Positions 1 through 6,920 are shown, counted from the stretch's first letter. The stretch: DNA of 43,364 bases from Pseudomonas plecoglossicida NBRC 103162 = DSM 15088 (GCF_000730665.1 NZ_BBIV01000050.1:1-43364), one strand, 5' to 3'. The notes: generated from the letters alone by a model not told the origin. Translations and numbers: made by a program.

Positions 1-72
1 AATCACCGCGTTTTAAAAGAGTGGAAAGCCGAGTACGGCGCTACCAACGTGGAGTCCTGGCTCCAGGCATGA
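1..72 (+). CDS. C-terminal end of an unknown protein (cut by window start)
   Basis: An open frame runs from the first base to a TGA at 70-72 and encodes the last 23 residues of a protein ending in VESWLQA. It is followed 12 bases later by a GC-rich stem-loop, which supports a real gene end. The fragment is too short to assign a family. The start lies outside the window. Confidence 0.55.
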   Translation, partial: NHRVLKEWKAEYGATNVESWLQA

Positions 73-84
73 CCGCAAACGGAA

Positions 85-102
85 GCGGCCCTTTGGGGCC
101 GC
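85..102. terminator. Stem-loop, probable terminator
   Basis: A perfect 7-bp stem (GCGGCCC 85-91, GGGCCGC 96-102) with a TTTG loop lies between the end of the rightward gene and the end of the leftward 59-aa gene. It could serve both convergent transcripts. There is no long T-run, so termination is inferred. Confidence 0.5.
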
Positions 103-118
103 CTCTTGCCGCCTGACA

Positions 119-298
119 TTAGGGGCGCATCTCCCTTGCTCTCATTACGCGCCGGATGTTTACCAGCGACGCCAAGGCGTGGCGCTGTTCTTCGCCGATC
201 CGGTCGCCACGCGCCGCCGCATTGAACGTTTTGCGGTACAGCGCACGCAGTTCGCCGTCAGGTTTGGCAGCCAGTTCAAAGATCGTCATCAGTTTCAT
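119..298 (-). CDS. Small conserved-type protein of mobile elements, 59 aa
   Basis: A leftward ORF starts at ATG 296-298 behind a purine-rich site (GAGAGGAAATAAG) and stops with TAA at 119-121. The product begins MKLMTIFELAAKPDGELR, is helical and rich in Arg, Glu and Ala, and has no membrane segment. Short proteins of this kind occur beside ardA in proteobacterial ICEs. I recognise the style but cannot give a function. It converges on the gene ending at 72. Confidence 0.65.
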   Translation of the reverse strand: MKLMTIFELAAKPDGELRALYRKTFNAAARGDRIGEEQRHALASLVNIRRVMRAREMRP

Positions 299-414
299 CT
301 CTTATTTCCTCTCATCTTTCGGCCACCCATCGCGGCCTCGTGGCGCTTGCCCCTGCACAGGTGAAGGCCACGACTGCATCCGTTTCGGGCCGCAACGAAG
401 AGAAGGAGTCATTC

Positions 415-669
415 ATGACTTGCAGTACTGGCGTGACGACGCCTGTGCGAAAGCCCATCGATCAGGCCGCGTGCGGTGTGATGAAAGAAGACGAGGGAGA
501 AATAAGAGGGTCTGTGATGAACGCATCTAAATGGTGACGAAACTCCAGGGCGAACCTGCTGCACTTCGCGCTGCAGGCCGGGCTCTATCGCGCGTGCCCG
601 CGCGACCAGGTCAATGACGAGCAATTGTCCCGGCCTTCCGGTGACGATCCCTTTCGCGAAGAGAGCTAA
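415..669 (+). pseudogene. Small gene interrupted by an in-frame TGA
   Basis: An ATG at 415 follows a good ribosome site (AAGGAG) and a second in-frame ATG sits at 517. The frame reaches TGA at 535-537 after MNASKW, then continues in the same frame to TAA at 667-669. The downstream part (NLLHFALQAGLYRACPRDQV) reads like genuine protein but has no usable start after the stop. The simplest reading is a nonsense mutation (CGA to TGA) in a gene of about 84 codons, or about 50 if it starts at 517. Alternatively, only the short 40-aa upstream ORF is expressed. Confidence 0.45.
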
Positions 670-889
670 GGGGCATCCGCCCCTGGCGCAACGCAAGGGT
701 AAAGCTTCGCCCCGCTAAAGGGTTTCCCCGACCTTCCGCACCCATCAGACGAGATGGGTTTGTGCAGGCCGGGTGATTCCCCTCCCTTTACCGGGCCCGT
801 TGCGTTTTGCCTCCCCGGTCTCGCCGACGGGCAGGGGTCATGTGCGGACCACAGCACATGCACCCGTAGCCCTAGACGGAGACAAGACC
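670..889 (+). promoter_or_regulatory. Hairpin-rich leader upstream of ardA
   Basis: There is no convincing gene in these 220 bases. They contain perfect inverted repeats at 670-683 (GGGGC/GCCCC, 4-nt loop) and 740-759 (ACCCATC/GATGGGT, 6-nt loop), plus further GC-rich self-complementary stretches. A ribosome site (ACGGAGAC, 876-883) precedes the ardA ATG. In IncI and F plasmids, ardA and other early genes are read from structured single-stranded-DNA promoters during entry. A similar role here is inference. Confidence 0.45.
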
Positions 890-1402
890 ATGACCACCGA
901 GCCCAGAATTTACGTCGCTGATCTCGCTGCCTATAACAGCGGATACCTTCACGGCGTGTGGATCGACGCGACTTTGGATGTGTCGGACATTCAGGATCAA
1001 ATCAATTCCATGCTGAAGCAATCGCCCGTCGGGGATGCGGAGGAGTACGCCATTCACGACTATGAGGGCTTTGACGGCTACCGGCTTGGCGAATACGAGG
1101 GCATCACGACCGCCCACGACATAGCCTGTTTCATCGAGGATTTCCCGGTGTTCGGCGGTGAATTGCTCGGACGCGTCTCCAGCGTCGAGGAAGCCCGTAA
1201 GACAGCCGAGGAAGATTATTGCGGCAGTTATGAATCGCTCGCCGACTATGCGCAGGAGCTCACTGAGGAAACCACGCAGATTCCTGAGTCACTGGCCTAC
1301 TACATCAACTACGAAGCCATGGCCCGTGACATGGAGTTAAACGGGGACGTGTTCACCCTTGAGACCGGTTATCGCGAAGTCCATGTGTTCTGGAACCGTT
1401 GA
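890..1402 (+). CDS. ardA: Antirestriction protein ArdA
   Basis: The 170-aa product begins MTTEPRIYVADLAAYNSGYLHGVWID, the hallmark opening of ArdA proteins (usually about 165-170 aa). It is strongly acidic and carries the antirestriction stretch LGEYEGITTAHDIACFIEDF near the middle. ArdA is an elongated DNA mimic that occupies type I restriction-modification enzymes and protects incoming plasmid or ICE DNA during conjugation. The ATG at 890 is chosen because the ribosome site ACGGAGAC precedes it; the frame stays open upstream but has no comparable signal. The next gene follows after 22 bases, probably in the same transcript. Confidence 0.93.
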   Translation: MTTEPRIYVADLAAYNSGYLHGVWIDATLDVSDIQDQINSMLKQSPVGDAEEYAIHDYEGFDGYRLGEYEGITTAHDIACFIEDFPVFGGELLGRVSSVEEARKTAEEDYCGSYESLADYAQELTEETTQIPESLAYYINYEAMARDMELNGDVFTLETGYREVHVFWNR

Positions 1403-1424
1403 TCCGTCAGGAAAGGGACTTCCC

Positions 1425-1730
1425 ATGGACACCACCCGCGAATCCTTCCTTTGGCAGGACCTTGCTATCGAGGTCCTGTTCACTCCGAGCTATTCGGAAA
1501 GCTACCGCCGTATTTACGGCTATGCGCTCGCCCATCTGCAGATCAGCGCGGAGGGGCGCGCGCCGCTGCCCATCAGTGAAACTGGCTACCGCTCCCGCTT
1601 CGAACGCGCCGACAACATCGACGCCGTAGGTGGAGCCGCCGCCTATGCGCGCGCATGGCTCGATCACGCGGCCCGGTCCCCGGATTGGATCGAGGCCCAG
1701 GAGCAGGCTCGGCAGTTGGCGCTGTTCTGA
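1425..1730 (+). CDS. ICE-type hypothetical protein, 101 aa, ending in a clamp-like peptide
   Basis: The ORF starts at ATG 1425 behind CAGGAAAGGG and follows ardA closely. The product has the features of a family common near ardA in proteobacterial mobile elements: an N-terminal FLWQDLAIEVLFTPSYSESY strand region, then APLPISETGYRSRF and a C-terminal helix. Its last residues are QLALF, close to the bacterial beta-sliding-clamp binding consensus QL(S/D)LF. Clamp binding is inference only. A decayed copy of this gene lies at about 3,031-3,190. Confidence 0.8.
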   Translation: MDTTRESFLWQDLAIEVLFTPSYSESYRRIYGYALAHLQISAEGRAPLPISETGYRSRFERADNIDAVGGAAAYARAWLDHAARSPDWIEAQEQARQLALF

Positions 1731-1737
1731 AAAAAAC

Positions 1738-1755
1738 GCGGCCCTGCCGGGCCGC
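1738..1755. terminator. Rho-independent terminator after the ardA operon
   Basis: A perfect 7-bp GC stem (GCGGCCC 1738-1744, GGGCCGC 1749-1755) with a TGCC loop starts seven bases after the stop. It is preceded by seven A residues, so it gives a U-run for leftward transcripts from the gene ending at 1805. It is probably bidirectional, and clearest as a terminator for the leftward gene. Confidence 0.7.
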
Positions 1756-1804
1756 ATTAATAGTCATTTATGATTCATGGATTAATATAGCGCTGACCCG
1801 CTAT

Positions 1805-2182
1805 TTAACCGGGTTCCCTGTGGTGCATTCTTGAGTGGCCATTATTATATACGCACCTTGCTACGCATCTTGTAATCGTTTGGAATCCCTCCTGGAAGCG
1901 CCACATTGTCTCTATGGTACGCTCGTCGCGAGCAGATATTTTGTGCGCGCGCGTAATTGAGGTGCGTTTTTCAATATCAGTTTCCTCAATCAGCTCCTCT
2001 CCCTCATTTAGATCGAAGTGTTTATGAAGGAGGCAAACGCCAAATCGATTTGCCGAATTGTGCCTCCGTAGAATCTCACCGATTTCCTTCAGGACTTCAA
2101 AGTCGGCATCACTCAGCGGTCGAACATCATCAATATCTGGTAATGCACCTCTTTGTATCGTTTCGAGATGAATCATGTTCAT
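1805..2182 (-). CDS. Hypothetical protein, 125 aa
   Basis: A leftward ORF whose start is set at ATG 2182 by AAGAGGTG ten bases upstream; the frame opens earlier (2230) without a good site. The acidic, soluble product contains PLSDADFEVLKEIGEILRRH, then FGVCLLHKHFDL and WRFQEG. The C-terminus is rich in Cys and His (CVARC followed by several His), which might bind metal. I recall HKHFDL-type proteins as uncharacterised. The gene is visibly AT-richer than the core chromosome. It is divergent from the GNAT gene across a 250-bp spacer. Confidence 0.65.
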   Translation of the reverse strand: MNMIHLETIQRGALPDIDDVRPLSDADFEVLKEIGEILRRHNSANRFGVCLLHKHFDLNEGEELIEETDIEKRTSITRAHKISARDERTIETMWRFQEGFQTITRCVARCVYNNGHSRMHHREPG

Positions 2183-2287
2183 GCTACACCTCTTTATTTC
2201 GAAATGAGCTATGTCGGCCAGTGTGTGCACTGCGGGATAAATTGTAGACGAGAGAAGTGGTTTAGTAAAAAGAGGAGGCTTGTTTTA

Positions 2288-2353
2288 ATGGTGGCTAAAA
2301 GCATTTTTCGTAGCTTTGAGAATTTGGTCGATGCTGGCTCTACATGTCATTAG
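2288..2353 (+). CDS. Possible micro-ORF, 21 aa
   Basis: An ATG at 2288 follows a strong AGGAGG ribosome site and reads MVAKSIFRSFENLVDAGSTCH before TAG. It sits in the spacer between the divergent genes at 2182 and 2435. It may be a leader peptide, or a truncated 5' end left after a deletion. There is no family evidence, only the ribosome site and the open frame. Confidence 0.25.
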   Translation: MVAKSIFRSFENLVDAGSTCH

Positions 2354-2434
2354 CGAAGGTGAATGCGGAATTAAGAACTGGTTAAATGTTTTCTGATACT
2401 AATAGTGGAGGTTCTTATTATTTTGGAAGGCGTC

Positions 2435-2908
2435 ATGGAAGACGATCAGTATGAACTTGTAAGGGTTGAGTCAGGTAGTGAGGATTGGGTAAAGTTTCAT
2501 CATATCCAGCGTACCGCTTTATTCCGGCAAGAGGTCTCAGAATACGAGAGGGAGTTTAATGATACTTTCTTTTGTCGTCCGGCCAATCGAAGCTGGCTAT
2601 TGCTGAAGTGGCAAGGCGTAGCAGTCGGTATAACGACGCTGGATCACTTTGACGATTCCACAGCTGCGACACGAGCTGTCGCCATAGCCGACGAGTTCCA
2701 AGGGAAAGGCCATGGCCGTGCTTTAGGGCTTCTGACACAGGAATTTGCAAGAAGCCAAGGCGTTAAGTCGCTTTGCGTTAATGCTGGAGATCACGCTGTT
2801 GAGTTCTATCGGCGACTGGGGTTTGAAAAAGAAACCTGGGATTTGAACGAGTATGAAGGCGTTGTCAACCCGGAAAAAATCATCCAGATGGTTTGCCGTA
2901 AGCTGTAG
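2435..2908 (+). CDS. GNAT-family N-acetyltransferase
   Basis: The 157-aa protein has the GNAT fold signature. There is a beta4 strand AVAIADEF (81-88), the acetyl-CoA pyrophosphate loop Q-G-K-G-H-G-R-A (89-96), and a C-terminal VEFYRRLGFEKE motif (122-132). It would transfer acetyl from acetyl-CoA to an unknown amine substrate. ATG 2435 is preferred over the upstream GTG 2405 because GGAAGG lies six bases before it. Within mobile elements such enzymes can be resistance genes or the toxin of a toxin-antitoxin pair, but no RHH antitoxin gene is adjacent. A remnant of its C-terminal coding region is seen at about 3,522-3,590. Confidence 0.85.
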   Translation: MEDDQYELVRVESGSEDWVKFHHIQRTALFRQEVSEYEREFNDTFFCRPANRSWLLLKWQGVAVGITTLDHFDDSTAATRAVAIADEFQGKGHGRALGLLTQEFARSQGVKSLCVNAGDHAVEFYRRLGFEKETWDLNEYEGVVNPEKIIQMVCRKL

Positions 2909-3030
2909 CGCTTGATGTTTGTCTTCGTCACCGGCCGACACCCGTTCTGAAACATCTCAATAGCATAGGGCAAGGCGTGGATCGTCAGCGATTCATCGAA
3001 TGATCTGATCAATTCTTAGGCGTCGGCCGC
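2909..3030. other. Gene-free spacer between GNAT and decayed sequence
   Basis: There is no complete ORF. On the minus strand the stretch reads as a plausible coding fragment (ESLTIHALPYAIEMFQNG) without start or stop context, so it may be a remnant of a leftward gene. I could not assign it. Confidence 0.3.
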
Positions 3031-3190
3031 CTTGCCTCCGATACCCATCAGCGAATCCGGTTCCGCTCCTGCTTCGAACGCGCGACAACAACGACGCCGC
3101 TGGTGGGGGCCGTTGCTTATGCGCACCTGGCTCGATTATGCGGAACGGTCTCTGGATTCTGGAATCTTGAAGGCCACTCAGGAGTTCTCA
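3031..3190 (+). pseudogene. Decayed copy of the 101-aa gene at 1425
   Basis: The DNA aligns by eye with about 1,557-1,720. It reads PIPISES where the intact gene reads PLPISET, then after a frame change RSCFERA (RSRFERA), then VGAVAYAH (VGGAAAYAR), then WLDYAERSLD in another frame (WLDHAARSPD). At least two frameshifts and the missing start show that it is dead. It is evidence that the ardA-linked cassette was once duplicated here. Confidence 0.7.
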
Positions 3191-3196
3191 GTAGGG

Positions 3197-3364
3197 CTAC
3201 CAAGCTCCAAACCAGACACCGGTACCATGAACAGCTGCGACCGGGAAGAAAATTGCACCTGCAATCAAAAATCCCCAGCTTGCAGTTTTGAAACAGACAA
3301 TAACGTGGGTGAGCCAAGAAGCGATCAGCCAAACAATTAAAGCGACTGTAGGTATGCCTTTCAT
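3197..3364 (-). CDS. Small hydrophobic membrane protein, 55 aa
   Basis: A leftward ORF begins at ATG 3362-3364 with AAGGA eight bases upstream and ends with TAG at 3197-3199. The product begins MKGIPTVALIVWLIASWLTH, then has a short loop and a second segment WGFLIAGAIFFPVAAVHGTG, ending VWFGAW. This predicts two transmembrane helices. The hydrophobic pattern and ribosome site make it likely real despite its size. Proteins of this look occur in phages and ICEs without known function. It is intact between decayed genes. Confidence 0.65.
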   Translation of the reverse strand: MKGIPTVALIVWLIASWLTHVIVCFKTASWGFLIAGAIFFPVAAVHGTGVWFGAW

Positions 3365-3521
3365 TTGCGGTCCTTATGAAAAAAAACGCCGGGATAGTAC
3401 CATTTACTCACGTAATATGCATGTGATGCTCCTGTTCGTCGACGAAGGGTAGTATGATGCACGAAAGGTATTACATGATGCGCACAATGCATCGCCATCT
3501 CTTTCGAAAAAGTAGTTCGGT

Positions 3522-3590
3522 ATGACGATCAAGGTTGAGAAAGCAACCTGGGATTTGAGTGAGAGGGTAGGGCGTATTATCCAAGGATCT
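3522..3590 (+). pseudogene. Remnant of the GNAT gene C-terminus
   Basis: In one frame the DNA reads VEKATWDLSE, against FEKETWDLNE at residues 130-139 of the intact GNAT, then RIIQ against KIIQ. Over 27 bases only about four differ. Upstream homology is lost. A 24-aa ORF (ATG 3522 to TGA 3596) spans it but is probably fortuitous. Confidence 0.5.
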
Positions 3591-3618
3591 AGTTGAAAGA
3601 ACATCTTGGAGCAGAAGC

Positions 3619-3640
3619 CCCCTACCAGAGTTGGTAGGGG
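3619..3640. repeat. Perfect inverted repeat (8-bp stem)
   Basis: CCCCTACC (3619-3626) and GGTAGGGG (3633-3640) flank an AGAGTT loop. The stem can extend outward through GCAGA/TCTGC (3611-3615, 3647-3651). It may be a terminator or the end of an old insertion; no T-run follows. Confidence 0.45.
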
Positions 3641-3802
3641 AGAGCCTCTGCTAGCCTTAAAAGGCCTGTAAAATAGCAACGTTATCGCCACATCGATGCA
3701 ACTGTCCTGCCCAGCCCATTTAACTGAGCACCCCTTCGCCAAAATCGTAGTGCCGGCCAAGCCGGAAGGCTGATACACACAAAGCGAGACTTTTCCAATT
3801 AG

Positions 3803-3842
3803 CGAAATGGGCGGCTATATGTTCACCCTTGAAACTGAGTAA
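3803..3842 (+). pseudogene. Possible remnant of an ardA 3' end
   Basis: The frame reads EMGGYMFTLETE then stop, compared with MELNGDVFTLETGY at the end of ardA (about 1,330-1,374). The 18 bases over FTLET are nearly identical. The match is short, but its position beside two other remnants of the same cassette makes homology plausible. It overlaps the 3' end of the leftward membrane-protein gene. Confidence 0.35.
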
Positions 3843-5203
3843 AAGTGTTTGCGGTTTTTTTGATCTCGATAGAGTGAGCCACTATTATAGATACGAATGT
3901 TTGAATGGCCATTTTTTACCTTTGAGATCAAGCTCCGGCGCGCGAGCTCATGGCGTGACAACTTCCGTAGCGACGGGTGCGGGTGTGGGTAACTGTCATG
4001 AGATCTTGTCATAAACTTTATTGCAAACCATGAATCAAAAAACATCGCAGCCAGAATTTTTCTGGCCCAAGAGCGCGATTTCATGTTGCTCTCACCAATA
4101 AATGAGATCGAGGAGGTCGCAGCTTTACCCCCGGCAATGAAGCAAATCAGACAAAATAGGAAGTATTTTAGATGTGTATATTCTTTGTAGTGTGTGACTT
4201 TATCTGCGTAGAAGTTTAGTTTTTTATATAGTTCTTTAAGTCTTTCGGTGTGACCTGAAATAGGCACGAGCACCTTAACTCCTAGCTCTTTGCTACTAAT
4301 CAAAAGATCGATGGGGATTTCTTTGCAGTACGCAACAGTCTTATCATTAGAACAAAAGTATGAGTTAAGCTCTTCAATAGCTGTGTTGCTAAGAATATCA
4401 TCCATCCAGGAATCACCATGCCGTCTAAACTCTGGCTCAGGGCGCTCTATCTCAGATGGCAGTGAAGTGGAAATGTTTTTTGCTTTTTCGCATATGCTCT
4501 TTGCATTGGCGAAAATCGATGGTTCTGTGTGGCATAAGGAGTTCAGCGCGGAATAGCGTTCTTTATAAAAATCCAGGTATTTTCCAATAGCAGCATTTTT
4601 TTCTATCTTATGCTCTTCGTGTGACTTTGCCTGTGAATCCACAACAAGATACATGCATCCAACAATAGTTAATAAGCACCACAGATGATCGTAGGCATGC
4701 TTGAATTTCTGGCTTTTGAAAATATTAGCGACCATCATCACGGCGGCCCAACCCCACATAAATGCTATGATGTAGTTAGCGCCGTTGCTCCAGAAGCCCC
4801 CGATGTATCCGGTACCAAAGTGGAACTCATCCGGGATAAAGAATTCTAGTGGTGCTGACGTTCCCAGCAATGACAGTATACCGGGCAGAAGCACCGCTGC
4901 GATCATAGCTAGTCCAGATGCTCGTCCAAGTATGAACCCGCCCCTAACAAGAACAAACGCAAGGGGAGCAAGCGTCAAGTAAATCGCTCCTGCGATAATT
5001 TTCACCCCGGAGCTCGGGTCAAAGTTCAGTAGGGGGAGTGGAAAGCGTGGATCATAGATGTTATTGAGCAACCCGAAATGGCCTATCCCTTCAAGATTTT
5101 GAGCTATGCCATAGGCCGCTATATGTGCAAACCAATAGTAAGGCTTTAGAAACGTGAAGATCAAATGCACTGTTGTCACCGACGGAAACCAAGGACTTGT
5201 CAT
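3815..5203 (-). CDS. Multi-pass membrane protein of unknown function
   Basis: The ORF gives 462 aa from ATG 5203; an in-frame TTG at 5260 would add 19 residues. About five hydrophobic segments fill the first half (around LIFTFLKPYYWFAHIAAYG, GAIYLTLAPLAFVLV, LAMIAAVLLPGILSLLG, NYIIAFMWGWAAVMMVA and LLTIVGCMYLVV). A charged, Cys-containing soluble region of roughly 180 residues follows, then one more hydrophobic stretch (YFLFCLICFIAGG) and a basic tail. The gene is AT-rich compared with its neighbours. A TATAAT and an 18-bp palindrome lie directly upstream of 5203. I do not recognise a family; the layout would suit a membrane-anchored sensor or effector, but that is a guess. Confidence 0.6.
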   Translation of the reverse strand: MTSPWFPSVTTVHLIFTFLKPYYWFAHIAAYGIAQNLEGIGHFGLLNNIYDPRFPLPLLNFDPSSGVKIIAGAIYLTLAPLAFVLVRGGFILGRASGLAMIAAVLLPGILSLLGTSAPLEFFIPDEFHFGTGYIGGFWSNGANYIIAFMWGWAAVMMVANIFKSQKFKHAYDHLWCLLTIVGCMYLVVDSQAKSHEEHKIEKNAAIGKYLDFYKERYSALNSLCHTEPSIFANAKSICEKAKNISTSLPSEIERPEPEFRRHGDSWMDDILSNTAIEELNSYFCSNDKTVAYCKEIPIDLLISSKELGVKVLVPISGHTERLKELYKKLNFYADKVTHYKEYTHLKYFLFCLICFIAGGKAATSSISFIGESNMKSRSWARKILAAMFFDSWFAIKFMTRSHDSYPHPHPSLRKLSRHELARRSLISKVKNGHSNIRIYNSGSLYRDQKNRKHFYSVSRVNI

Positions 5204-5217
5204 GGCATTATACGACC

Positions 5218-5235
5218 ATGCATCATGTGATGCAT
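5218..5235. repeat. 18-bp palindrome upstream of the membrane-protein gene
   Basis: ATGCATCA and TGATGCAT are perfect reverse complements separated by TG. The site lies 15 bases before ATG 5203, next to a TATAAT hexamer on the minus strand. This suits a repressor operator. If the TTG at 5260 is the true start, it would lie inside the gene. Confidence 0.5.
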
Positions 5236-5295
5236 ACGTAAGTTGCCAACCATGAATCAAGGCTATTCAGCTAAAGGTTTGTATTGAAAACCCCC

Positions 5296-5880
5296 TCAAC
5301 TTTCATTGCGTATCGCTTTTGTCATTGACCTGATCTTGTCTACGGCCCGCCATACCGTGGTCTTGCTGACCTTCATGCGGGCAGCAATGAGCTCCAGGGG
5401 GATTTCGTCACACAGCGCCATCCGCTGCACCGTCAACTCCTGGTTTGCGGTTAACGCACGTGGACGCCCCAACGTACGGCCTCTTCGTTGAGCCGCCTGC
5501 ATCCCGGCTTTCGTTCGTTCGGAAATCAATGCCCGCTCGAACTCCGCTACAGCCCCCGTGATGTGAAAGACCAGTTTGCCCGCCGGCGTCTGGGTGTCGA
5601 TCTGGTCTGATATCGACCAAAAGGCTATCCCGCGCCGCTCCAGCGTCCCAAGGATCTTGATGAGATCTTGCAGTGAGCGGCCCAGACGGTCGAGCTTCCA
5701 GACCACCAGAACATCGCCCTTGCGAAGAGCGCCCAGGGCTGCGTGAAGTGCGGGGCGCCGTGTCAGTGTGCCGGATTTTTTCTCTTCGAAAATGCGCTCG
5801 CATCCGGCCTGCCGCAATCCTTCGATTTGCAGGTCAAGAAGCTGGTCTTCTGTTGATACCCGGGCGTACCCGATCTTCAT
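5296..5880 (-). CDS. Serine recombinase (resolvase/invertase, Pin/TnpR type)
   Basis: The 194-aa protein begins MKIGYARVSTEDQ with nucleophile Ser9. It carries the KLDRLGRS arginines (R65, R68), the FERALISERTKAG E-helix (114-126) and a C-terminal Hin-type helix-turn-helix (about 160-182, LIAARMKVSKTTVWRAV). The length is normal for small resolvases and DNA invertases, which cut and rejoin DNA at paired sites. The start follows GGGAAAGG. No transposase is in the window, so this may be a stray TnpR, a resolution module of the element, or an invertase acting on nearby DNA. The membrane-protein gene lies downstream on the same strand. Confidence 0.92.
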   Translation of the reverse strand: MKIGYARVSTEDQLLDLQIEGLRQAGCERIFEEKKSGTLTRRPALHAALGALRKGDVLVVWKLDRLGRSLQDLIKILGTLERRGIAFWSISDQIDTQTPAGKLVFHITGAVAEFERALISERTKAGMQAAQRRGRTLGRPRALTANQELTVQRMALCDEIPLELIAARMKVSKTTVWRAVDKIRSMTKAIRNES

Positions 5881-6178
5881 GGTTCTGCCTTTCCCTCAGG
5901 CAGGCACCACTGTCAAAAGGAGGGTCACACAGCCGCACTTACTGTTGTTCCGCAACGGAACCTTTAAGGACTCTATTCACGAGAACCCAAAGAGTCAATT
6001 ACTACTGATACTCCGCACAGGTATACATGCTGGCAGCTCCACATTTCAAAAGGGTTCGTTATCGAAACGCCGTATTTAGTTCCCCTGACGAGCCCTTTCT
6101 GTGGTGCACATGGCGGAAACCCGGGCACATACCGGCGCATGCAACGCATCACGTTCTCTTTGAATCGAGGAGTTCGTT
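5881..6178. promoter_or_regulatory. Divergent intergenic region with an inverted repeat
   Basis: This region lies between the leftward recombinase and the rightward secreted-protein gene. It contains GTTCCG-CAA-CGGAAC at 5,947-5,961, a perfect 6-bp inverted repeat about 70 bases upstream of the recombinase start. That is where small serine recombinases often have their own res subsites and operator. The last bases hold the ribosome site GAGGAG for the gene at 6,179. Confidence 0.4.
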
Positions 6179-6913
6179 ATGGCGAATGTACAGATTCAAA
6201 CGCTGCCTTTAGCTCAAACCCTGAAATGCATTCTTCTCTCTTGGGTACTCGCTGCCGGTTTCTCTGACATCGCCTGCGCCGCAGATATCGGCGATTGCGA
6301 CACCCCCGAGGCGATGACCGCTCGCCTCAAGGCCGAGGATCAGCACTCTGTCGCATCCGCTCAGATGATCACCCAGGACAAGATGTTGTTCGGCATGATC
6401 TTCACTATGAGTGGGGACCGCAAAGTTGGCTACATCTTGAAAGCTGATCAGCCGCTCGGCGACAGGGCCGGAAAGATCTGCGTTTACAACCGTATGGCGG
6501 ATGTTCGCCTCTTTGATGCCAGAAAGCCCGGGCCGTCACCTGATGCCATGCTGACGGCATCAGATGCCGATGCGCTAAAACGCTGCGATGAACTGGCCGC
6601 GCAGGGCAAGGTAAGGATGGCCGACTGCTCGCCATACAATTCGATGCTTCTTGCGCGGGAGGCAGAGGGGCATCGCCTTGTATTACAGGCTTTCGGTGCG
6701 GCCAAGGATGCAAGCGGTATCTATCGTGCTGCGTCCTCTCTGACAACCGTCGTTGGCAATGTCAGCGGCAGCCACAACGATGACGACAGAGATCCGGCAC
6801 GGCCAATCTTGGGGTCAATCCTCTACTCGACGCTTCCGGATGGAGCAACGATTTACAACGCCACGCTCGTGTATGTGCGTTACACCGATTACGGATTGGC
6901 AGCCCTGAGGTAG
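6179..6913 (+). CDS. Secreted or periplasmic hypothetical protein
   Basis: The 244-aa product has a Sec-type signal: a short polar start, a hydrophobic core (ILLSWVLAAGF, about residues 18-28) and a likely cleavage after IACAA. The mature part begins DIGDCDTPEAMTARLKAED and contains a few Cys that could form disulfides. No catalytic motif is apparent. GAGGAG lies six bases before the ATG. The gene is convergent with the leftward run ending at 6,921. It is probably a periplasmic accessory protein of the element, but no family is recognised. Confidence 0.75.
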   Translation: MANVQIQTLPLAQTLKCILLSWVLAAGFSDIACAADIGDCDTPEAMTARLKAEDQHSVASAQMITQDKMLFGMIFTMSGDRKVGYILKADQPLGDRAGKICVYNRMADVRLFDARKPGPSPDAMLTASDADALKRCDELAAQGKVRMADCSPYNSMLLAREAEGHRLVLQAFGAAKDASGIYRAASSLTTVVGNVSGSHNDDDRDPARPILGSILYSTLPDGATIYNATLVYVRYTDYGLAALR

Positions 6914-6920
6914 ACCAGGT

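Larger units (their letters stand above)
3365..3814. other. Gene-poor stretch with gene remnants and one stem-loop
   Basis: These 450 bases carry no intact gene that I trust. They hold a GNAT C-terminal remnant (3,522-3,590), the start of a likely ardA 3' remnant (3,803-3,842) and a strong hairpin (3,619-3,640). A TGCATGTGATGC stretch at 3,418-3,429 resembles the palindrome at 5,218-5,235. Confidence 0.5.

Noticed and set aside
535..537. TGA as selenocysteine codon
   Set aside because: No SECIS-like hairpin directly after the codon, and a tiny ICE gene is an unlikely selenoprotein.
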